Assembly (NCBI GenBank): GCA_002426275.1
Contig: DIPB01000200.1
Location: 1-15,471 of the forward strand
Length of the DNA: 15,471 nt
DNA from: Firmicutes bacterium UBA5499
Lineage (GTDB): Bacteria > Bacillota > DTU084
Reading direction: 5' to 3'
The notes under the pieces are model-generated. The model was given only the letters and a program-made list of their open reading frames with translations, made no database searches and had not been told where the DNA came from. Within the stretch, counting starts at the first letter, position 1. Every line of letters begins with the position of its first letter. Of this stretch, positions 1 through 6,819 are shown piece by piece. A program made the position numbers and the translations under genes.

Positions 1-2
1 GT

Positions 3-2837
3 AGCCAAACTGAACAATATAACCCCTCACCGGTTACCGACGGGAAACAAGAAGTTGGTCCCAACAAAATGTGGGTGAGCCATTCTGTTTCTCCCTATAC
101 CCCCCAGTGGCTGGCAGTGGATTTAGGCCAGGAACAGACCATCAATACCTCCAAAGTCTACAGTTCCGGTTATGGACAGCCAGTTAATGGTACTTTGCAG
201 TATTACGCGCCCAAGCGCGGCAGAATAGAGGGATCCAATTACGCAGCTGCCTGGCTTCGCCCGGAGCGTGATGCTTATTGGACGCCCATTGCCTCCTTCG
301 AATACCCAAATAGTCCCCGGGCGGAACTGGCCACCAGCTTTGCTCCGGTGAGTTATCGCTATCTCCGGTTTGTGATCACAGAAGGCTGGGTGCCCAATAA
401 TAACGTCCAAATCACCGAGTGGCAGCTAGGTTTCGATCCGGCAGTTATCTTAAACCTCTCCACAGGAGTCAGCGGCAATGTCTTTATGTTAGAACAGCCG
501 GTAAAGGTAGCAGCGGAGATAAAAGTGCAGGCAACAGAGCTGAGCTGGCATCTATTAGACGGCGTCTCGCAGCAGATTGTGGCTACAGATAAGCTGCCTT
601 GCCAGGGAGAGAAGCTGGAGCTAGCCCTGCCTATCGCTGAGCCTGGTTATTATGAGCTGGATGTGCTATTGATGGACGGAGAAGAATTATTGGCAAACAG
701 CACATTGCCTTTGGCTGTGGTGAGAGCACAGCCATATTTAGACAGTCCCTTTGCCAGCGATGGGGCTATCAGCTGGCTGGTGGCGCCGGAGCAATTTACT
801 CCCACTGCTTCCTTAATGCAAAAAGCCGGGATCAGTTGGATTCGGGATCGCATCAATTGGACTGAGGTAGAATCCCAGCGGGGCGTTTTCAAGTGGGGAA
901 AGTATGAAAACAGCGTGAACGCACAGCACAGCTCTGGGGTGAAAATCAGCATGACCTTTCACGATGCACCGTCTTGGGCGAAAAAGCCTGGCCATAAACT
1001 GCCAGAACCCGAAGCGATGTATCACTTCGCTTATGAAGCAGGTAAACATTTTGCCGGCAGAATTCAGGCTTGGGAAATCTGGAATGAGGCAGATATTGGT
1101 TTTTCTGCGGCTATTGATACCCCAGCGCACTACGCTGCCGTTCTTAAAGCTGCCTATTTGGGCTTTAAGGCTGCAGATCCATCCATAATCGTCCTTACGG
1201 GTGGCTGGACCCATTTATTTAAGAAATTTGTCAACCAAGTGCTAAGGAACGATATCCAGCAGTACTATGACGTTTTCAATTTCCACAACCACGTAGGCAA
1301 ACCCAGCAAATTCAATGTGGCTGTAGTTGATAGATATAGGAAGCTTCTAGAGGATTTTAAGATCAATAAACCCATGTGGCTCACAGAGGCAGGATACGCA
1401 ATTCCCACAAACCCTGAAGCAATTTTCAGCCCTGCTGATGCCCGGGATCAGGCTCGCTTTTTAGTGCAAAGTTTCGTGGAGTCCATAGCCCATGGCGTTG
1501 ATAAACACTTTTATTTTGTCTTTCCTTACTACCTTGAGGGAATCAATGATTGGGGAATCTTGCGCAAAGATCTCACAGTTTATCCTTCCTACGTTGCCTT
1601 GGCCAATTTAACAGATACCCTGCGAATTGGGCAATATGTGGGAAGACTGGCTGGGACTCCAGACGGGGCAGAGAGTTTTGTCTTCGAGACAGGACAAGGG
1701 AAAGTGGCGGTTCTCTGGAGCGAACAGGAGCTACTCTGGCAAGCGCCACGGCCTTTGGTGGTTCGGAATTTTATGGGTCAACAGCAACAGGAAAGTACGC
1801 TAACCATCGGTCCGGATCCAATTTTCGTCTTCGCGGTAGATGACATGCTTGTTCCAGAGCAAGCAGAGGAAAAATTCAGTTACCCTGATCCAAAGCGGCA
1901 ATCACCTTTGATTCCACTGTTAGATTGTCAGCTGGACTATAATAAGGAACAAGGCGGCTATGCCAGCATGGGAACAGAAGCGTTCCAGGTTACCTTAACT
2001 CTCTACAATCTAGGGGGGAAAAGTTATGAAGGTACCGCCGGCCTCCAGCTGCCGGATCTGTGGCAGGTATCGCCAAAGGTGCAGGACATTGTTGTGAAGC
2101 CAGGTGAAAATGCCATTTATTCCTTCACTGTCCGGCCTCAGGCAGCGATTGAAGAAGAGATTGTAATCCGCAGCCTAGTGGAAGTTCTGGGGGAACCTGT
2201 TTCTCAATCTGCGCTGATGATTTTCCCGTCAGGACGTTTTGCGGTGGAGGCGCCACAGCGGAAAGAAAAAGTGTGTATAGATGGCAAGTTAAATGAGTGG
2301 CAGACCTATCCGGCCTCAGCAGCCCAGGCTACAACATTTGCACCTTTAGATCTGGAAGCTAAATTTTGGCTAGCCTGGGATGAAGAACATTTGTATCTTG
2401 CCGCAACCGTTCAGGATGATCACTTTCGACAAACGCAAGAGCCAGCAGGCATTTGGCAGGAAGACAGCATTCAGATCGGGTTGGATACCAATTACGACCG
2501 CGCCTCTGCCTTCCAGGAGGATGATTATGAGCTGGGCTTTGCTTTAGGTCCAGACGGACCCATCAGTTACTGCTGGGCAGGTCCTACAGCTGGCAGCCCC
2601 CTAGCCGGCGTGGAAGTAGCCATCAGGCGGGATGAAGAGCAGAAAACCACCAATTATGAAGTGGCTATTCCTTGGCAGTCCATCGCCCCTGCCCAAGGAC
2701 AAAGTGGAAAAGTGATGGGACTTTCCATCCTCATAAACGATTCGGATGGCGGACAAGGGCGCGAGATGCTAGAGTGGGGCGGCGGGATCGCAGCTGGTAA
2801 GCATCCCAGCTCCTTTAATAAACTGATTTTAAAGTAG
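3..2837 (+). CDS. Secreted modular glycoside hydrolase: F5/8-C, Ig-like, clan GH-A (GH39/GH5-like), NEW3-like, CBM9 (5' partial)
   Basis: The reading frame is open from base 3. The residues before the first Met at 69 continue the discoidin fold (a DGK near 42-50 leads into MWVS), so the true start lies outside the window and the Met at 69 is internal. Domains by nucleotide: F5/8-type-C carbohydrate binding to about 440; Ig-like 450-725; TIM-barrel hydrolase about 745-1640; NEW3/Ig-like 1905-2260; CBM9 from about 2265 to the end (DGKLNEW, then WDEEHLYLAATVQDD and W-x-EDSIQIGLD). Candidate catalytic residues are the Glu of EIWNEAD (codon 1086-1088, acid/base) and the Glu of WLTEAGY (codon 1386-1388, nucleophile), 100 residues apart as in clan GH-A. 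The substrate is unknown and the exact GH family is uncertain. The signal peptide is outside the window but expected, since the related downstream genes have one. The next gene follows after 44 nt, so the two are probably co-transcribed. Confidence 0.9.
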   Translation, partial: SQTEQYNPSPVTDGKQEVGPNKMWVSHSVSPYTPQWLAVDLGQEQTINTSKVYSSGYGQPVNGTLQYYAPKRGRIEGSNYAAAWLRPERDAYWTPIASFEYPNSPRAELATSFAPVSYRYLRFVITEGWVPNNNVQITEWQLGFDPAVILNLSTGVSGNVFMLEQPVKVAAEIKVQATELSWHLLDGVSQQIVATDKLPCQGEKLELALPIAEPGYYELDVLLMDGEELLANSTLPLAVVRAQPYLDSPFASDGAISWLVAPEQFTPTASLMQKAGISWIRDRINWTEVESQRGVFKWGKYENSVNAQHSSGVKISMTFHDAPSWAKKPGHKLPEPEAMYHFAYEAGKHFAGRIQAWEIWNEADIGFSAAIDTPAHYAAVLKAAYLGFKAADPSIIVLTGGWTHLFKKFVNQVLRNDIQQYYDVFNFHNHVGKPSKFNVAVVDRYRKLLEDFKINKPMWLTEAGYAIPTNPEAIFSPADARDQARFLVQSFVESIAHGVDKHFYFVFPYYLEGINDWGILRKDLTVYPSYVALANLTDTLRIGQYVGRLAGTPDGAESFVFETGQGKVAVLWSEQELLWQAPRPLVVRNFMGQQQQESTLTIGPDPIFVFAVDDMLVPEQAEEKFSYPDPKRQSPLIPLLDCQLDYNKEQGGYASMGTEAFQVTLTLYNLGGKSYEGTAGLQLPDLWQVSPKVQDIVVKPGENAIYSFTVRPQAAIEEEIVIRSLVEVLGEPVSQSALMIFPSGRFAVEAPQRKEKVCIDGKLNEWQTYPASAAQATTFAPLDLEAKFWLAWDEEHLYLAATVQDDHFRQTQEPAGIWQEDSIQIGLDTNYDRASAFQEDDYELGFALGPDGPISYCWAGPTAGSPLAGVEVAIRRDEEQKTTNYEVAIPWQSIAPAQGQSGKVMGLSILINDSDGGQGREMLEWGGGIAAGKHPSSFNKLILK
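450..2300 (+). repeat. Paralogous segment, copy 1 (pairs with 7888-9729)
   Basis: This stretch encodes the Ig-like, GH-A, NEW3-like and first CBM9 residues of the first gene. It aligns essentially collinearly with 7888-9729 in the third gene; the two lengths differ by only 9 bases. Long protein blocks are identical (for example around GHKLPEPEAMYHFAYEAGKHF and ILRKDLTVYP), while the DNA differs mainly at third codon positions. This is what a duplication kept under purifying selection looks like, not a recent copy. Confidence 0.9.
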
Positions 2838-2881
2838 GAATTACCTAAAGACATGAGTAGTTACTGGAAAGGGGTAGGGGC

Positions 2882-5800
2882 ATGGGTAAAGTAGTGAGGT
2901 TTATTTGTTCTGTGATAGCAGCAGTTCTGTGGTTTCAGGCTGCTCAAGCAGCAACCTGGCAGGCCAGTAGCCATCAGGAGGAAGCGGCTTTGGCCGGAGA
3001 TGGGCTTGCTACATCAGTTTGGGCCTCGGCTGCTGTTAGCGCTTATACCCCGCAGTGGCTGATGGTGGATTTAGGTGAGAAGCTGGAGTTTTCTGCGCTG
3101 AAGTTGCAAAATAGCGGCCAGGGCGAGGGAGGTAACTATTACTCCCCTCGCAAAAGCCTTCTGGAAGGTTCTAACGATCCTGTTGCCTGGTTAAGTCCTA
3201 AAGAAGCGAATTGGACGAAAATCGCGGACTTCAATTTACCTAATGCTAGTGGCAGCCATACCTTATCTTTTGCTAAGGTAAGCTTTCGCTTTGTGAGGCT
3301 TTCTGTGCAGTCCAGCTGGGTAGAAAATGGCAGGGTGGAGATTGCGGAACTGAAGCTTCTGCCCTCCCTTCTTGCCTCAGCGCAAGTGAAAGGGATCAAG
3401 ATCAGTTCCCACGTAGCAGGACACGCTGTTACCCTTGCTGTTGACGCAGAGGTGGCGAAAAATTTCCCGGAAGCTGTAGTTGTGGAGCTGAGAGTGAAAA
3501 AAGACGGTGAGGTGCTGGCAGAGAAAACTGTCTCCCTGTTGGTCAGCCAAAACCTCATTAGCCAGAACTTCTCTGATCTAGCCGGAATCGATCTCTTCCT
3601 GCCCCCTCCTAAATATGAGGTGGAGGTGAAGCTCCTGCGAGGGACGATCTTAGCGCAGGCGCAGACTGCTAAGGTAGTGGGGATTGAAGAAGCTAAGGGG
3701 ATTTTCACCTCTCCTTTCAACTCAGCTGAATTTGATCGCTATGGTGGTTTTCGCGGCATCAAAGGTCAGCAGACAGGTTTTTTCCATACAGAAAGGATCG
3801 GCCAGCGCGATTGGTTTATCACGCCGGAAGGCAATGCTTTCTGGAGTCTTTCCATCGACGTATTGATGATGCTAGAACATTGGTCTATACCACATGTAGA
3901 TTTTTGTCAGGACAGGTACGGTGACGATTATGGTTTTGCCAAATATAACGTGCCTAGGGTAAAGGCATTAGGTTTCAATAGCGCTGGCTTTTGGACCACC
4001 CCAGCCATCCGCAGGCAAATGCAGGCCTATGATTTCCCCTATTTTATCAATTTAGGTCTGATGCCTCGTAATGAGGTCTATCAATTAAAAGATAAAGACG
4101 GAAAATCCCTTAGCGCCAGGGACTTAAATGCAGTTGTGGATCCATTCAATCCTCAGTGGCGCCAGCTAGTTCTTGATGCCACTGCTAATTTAGACAGCAG
4201 TGATCCGTATCTGATTGGCTATTTCATCGATAACGAAATCGGAATCATGTGGCCTACCCATCATCTGTATGATTTCTTTTACAGTCCATATACCTATAGC
4301 GTATTTGTGGAAATGTTGCAGGGCAAATACTTAACCATCGAGCGGTTAAATCAAGCCTGGTCCAGCGAATATCATCATTATAACTACACCAGCTTCACCC
4401 AGATTAAGCAAGATCCGCCTCAGGTGCGGGGAGAAGACGATCCGGTGGCCATAGACCTTGCCCTGATGGAACGGCGGATCATAAAAGAGCTAGTGGAGTT
4501 TCCCATCTCCGCCATCCGTAGGGTAGATCATAATCATTTGATCGTTGGCCTGCGGTTCGCCGGAACTTTTTATCCGGAGTATATGGATTTATTTGCTAGC
4601 TATGATGTGAACTCCATTAACATCTATAATAGCGCCTATAGCTCACAGTTGGGCTATCACTATTACACCATGCCTAAACAAATCGCGCAACTCACTGGCA
4701 AACCCGTGATCATTACTGAGTTTTCCTTTAAAGCTGACGATTCAGGCCTGCCCAATGATCGAGGCGCCGGCTGCAAGGTAGAAACGCAAGAGGAGCGGGC
4801 AAAAGGATATGCGGCAGTGTTAACTGCCCTTGCAGGGCAAGGATATGTGATCGGAGCGCACTATTTTTCCTGGCAGGATTCGGAGACATCAGAACGCTCT
4901 AACTATGGGATTGTAAACTGGCAGGAGAAAATGTATCGGCCGTTAGCCGAGACTATGAAACAATTAAATCCCCATCTCTACCAGTTAACAACCCAGGTGA
5001 AGGACCCCACAGAGGCACTTGAGCTGCTCTTTACGCCTGAGGAAGGCACAACAACCTGGATTCGGGGTAAGATTCCGTATTTTGTCAATTACACTTATCA
5101 AAAACAAGCTGATGATAGTAGCTGGCTTTATGTAGGAAAGCCATATATCGGGTCTTTGGCAGCGGATACAGACTTTCAAAATCTCTTGGCGCGACCTAAG
5201 ACTGTTTTTTCCTTTACAGATCAGCTCACAAGCTCAGGACGAAAGAGCTGGCAGGCACCGCTTTCTCGATTTTTCAGCAGTTACCAGCTGGGCACACCTA
5301 GCGAGCTAGGTGCGGAATCTGTCTTGGTTGATGATTTTGAAAGGGACAACGCCTGGCAGATCACCACTTGGCTAAATACTGGCGAGACTGCCGGCTCAGC
5401 TATCTGTGTGACAGATTCTGAAGCATTTACAGGTAGCGGTAGCTTGCAAATAGACTATTCTTTGACCAGCTCTGGTTTGGACCATTTTCTCATTGTTAAA
5501 GAAGGACAGTGGAATTTAAAAGAGTATAACGGGTTAGAATTTGCCTTCAAGGGCGATGGCTCAAATCTTCGCCTGGCCATCTTCTTAATGGATAGCCGTG
5601 GCGCTGCCAAAGCCCGTTATTATGGCTACAATGCGCCCTTCACAGCAAAAGACGACCAGTGGGTTAAACTGGCCATCAATTTCGCTACCGATCTCCCTTT
5701 GGCAGATGGTGGCGCTGACATGGAAAAGATCAGTTATATCGCGATCATGTTCAATGATGGCAACAGCAAAGCCCCCCTTTTGGGAACGGTTTACCTAGAT

Positions 5801-6802
5801 GACATCCGGCTGGTAAAGTTGCCTGCCTTCCAGGTGGCAGGCAGGCAGGTAGTGTGCGATCCCCTTGCTTTATTAGTAACCGGCACCCCTAAAGCTGGGG
5901 TGGTGCCGGTGCTCACAGACAATAGCGGCCGCTTTGCCCTTCTGTGGCACAATCGGCAGACCGAGCAATATTTCCTGAGCAACCCCAGTTTTTTAGCGCG
6001 CTCTTTTGAGCTAAGCAGAAGCTTTTTCAGTTTTCTTCAGGAGAGACTTGGCGGCACCCAGGTGCCTGATGATGGGTTTATCAGGTTAGGCGATCTATTA
6101 ATCCGCTATTTGCCCCCTGCTTCTCCGGGGGACAGTTTCCATGAAGAAGCATGGTTTTATTACGACAGCAGTGCTTTGAAAGTGAGCGATGCCAGCTGGA
6201 GCGATTACTGGCAAGCGGAGGAAGAAAAAGGTTGCTTTAAGTTATTGCGCGTGGTAGAGCAAACCAGACTGGAATTTACTGTGGTGGGTTTAACTGAGGT
6301 GACCATTTACCCTCGGGAGGTTATCGCCGGCTGGGACGATGCCAACACCAAACTTTATCTAGTAGGCTCCCGAGGGGAGCTTTTGGAACATCCCTTTGCG
6401 GTGATAGGTGACGGAATAAAGTTTACTCCTGCGCCTGAAGCCTATAATTACCTCTTGCTCAGCGAGCCGTTGCCAAAGACTAGTTGCCAGCTCAAGGATT
6501 TGGCGCTCTTTCCCAATCCTTTTTCTCCCAATGCGTCCGGAGGCAGAGATGAACTTAATATCGTCTATGAAATCACAGGCCAGATGTGGAGCAGCGCTTT
6601 GGTCCGGGTTGCGGTTTTTAACTTAGAAGGGAAGCTAATAAGAGAGCTCTGGTATGGTCAGCAAGGGCCAGGAGGCCAAGTGGCGCGTTGGGATGGCAAG
6701 GATAGTAAGGGCAGAAGCGTTCCTAGTGGTCTCTACCTATGCAGGGTGGAAATACAAGGCACCAAAGAGGTACTGCAGAAACCCTTTGTGGCGGTTAAAT
6801 AA
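2882..6802 (+). CDS. Secreted GH50-agarase-like multidomain glycoside hydrolase with F5/8-C, CBM11-like and FlgD-like domains
   Basis: A 1306-residue protein. The signal peptide is residues 1-23 (hydrophobic core, AQA/A cleavage site). F5/8-C spans about 25-160, related to that of the upstream gene; an Ig-like region spans about 165-270. The catalytic domain is about 275-700. It begins with a DWFITPEGNAFWSLSID motif and has YLIGYFIDNE (Glu452, candidate acid/base) and VIITEFSF (Glu613, candidate nucleophile), then an AHYFSWQD motif. These motifs and the 161-residue Glu-Glu spacing resemble GH50 beta-agarases, so I infer an exo- or endo-acting galactan/agarose-type hydrolase; the true substrate may differ. 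A CBM11-like jelly roll spans about 816-978 (VDDFE to YLDDIRLV). The last 100 residues (PNPFSPN, then WDGKDSKGRSVPSGLY) form a FlgD-like Ig domain that may anchor or sort the protein. A purine-rich AAAGGGG-type ribosome binding site precedes the ATG. The next gene starts 17 nt after the stop, indicating an operon. Confidence 0.9.
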   Translation: MGKVVRFICSVIAAVLWFQAAQAATWQASSHQEEAALAGDGLATSVWASAAVSAYTPQWLMVDLGEKLEFSALKLQNSGQGEGGNYYSPRKSLLEGSNDPVAWLSPKEANWTKIADFNLPNASGSHTLSFAKVSFRFVRLSVQSSWVENGRVEIAELKLLPSLLASAQVKGIKISSHVAGHAVTLAVDAEVAKNFPEAVVVELRVKKDGEVLAEKTVSLLVSQNLISQNFSDLAGIDLFLPPPKYEVEVKLLRGTILAQAQTAKVVGIEEAKGIFTSPFNSAEFDRYGGFRGIKGQQTGFFHTERIGQRDWFITPEGNAFWSLSIDVLMMLEHWSIPHVDFCQDRYGDDYGFAKYNVPRVKALGFNSAGFWTTPAIRRQMQAYDFPYFINLGLMPRNEVYQLKDKDGKSLSARDLNAVVDPFNPQWRQLVLDATANLDSSDPYLIGYFIDNEIGIMWPTHHLYDFFYSPYTYSVFVEMLQGKYLTIERLNQAWSSEYHHYNYTSFTQIKQDPPQVRGEDDPVAIDLALMERRIIKELVEFPISAIRRVDHNHLIVGLRFAGTFYPEYMDLFASYDVNSINIYNSAYSSQLGYHYYTMPKQIAQLTGKPVIITEFSFKADDSGLPNDRGAGCKVETQEERAKGYAAVLTALAGQGYVIGAHYFSWQDSETSERSNYGIVNWQEKMYRPLAETMKQLNPHLYQLTTQVKDPTEALELLFTPEEGTTTWIRGKIPYFVNYTYQKQADDSSWLYVGKPYIGSLAADTDFQNLLARPKTVFSFTDQLTSSGRKSWQAPLSRFFSSYQLGTPSELGAESVLVDDFERDNAWQITTWLNTGETAGSAICVTDSEAFTGSGSLQIDYSLTSSGLDHFLIVKEGQWNLKEYNGLEFAFKGDGSNLRLAIFLMDSRGAAKARYYGYNAPFTAKDDQWVKLAINFATDLPLADGGADMEKISYIAIMFNDGNSKAPLLGTVYLDDIRLVKLPAFQVAGRQVVCDPLALLVTGTPKAGVVPVLTDNSGRFALLWHNRQTEQYFLSNPSFLARSFELSRSFFSFLQERLGGTQVPDDGFIRLGDLLIRYLPPASPGDSFHEEAWFYYDSSALKVSDASWSDYWQAEEEKGCFKLLRVVEQTRLEFTVVGLTEVTIYPREVIAGWDDANTKLYLVGSRGELLEHPFAVIGDGIKFTPAPEAYNYLLLSEPLPKTSCQLKDLALFPNPFSPNASGGRDELNIVYEITGQMWSSALVRVAVFNLEGKLIRELWYGQQGPGGQVARWDGKDSKGRSVPSGLYLCRVEIQGTKEVLQKPFVAVK
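5820..5843 (+). repeat. Perfect inverted repeat inside the GH50-like gene (hairpin 1)
   Basis: TGCCTGCC at 5820-5827 pairs with GGCAGGCA at 5836-5843 across an 8-base loop, just after the CBM11-like domain ends. No T-tract follows, so it is not a terminator. It may be a coincidence of GC-rich coding sequence. Confidence 0.6.
5879..5910 (+). repeat. Perfect inverted repeat inside the GH50-like gene (hairpin 2)
   Basis: ACCGGCACC at 5879-5887 pairs with GGTGCCGGT at 5902-5910 across a 14-base loop, 35 bases after hairpin 1. It is a strong GC-rich arm pair within the inter-domain region that follows the CBM11-like module. No T-tract follows. The function is unknown and chance is possible. Confidence 0.65.
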
Positions 6803-6819
6803 AGTGAATTGGAGGAGCC

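Noticed and set aside
69..71. ATG at 69 as the true start of the first gene
   Set aside because: The frame is open upstream to base 3 and the upstream residues continue the F5/8-C domain; starting here would cut the domain and leave no signal peptide.
3139..3720. 193-codon open frame on the - strand
   Set aside because: It lies opposite the F5/8-C and Ig-like part of the GH50-like gene and is low-complexity Ser/Thr/Arg-rich, typical of an antisense shadow.
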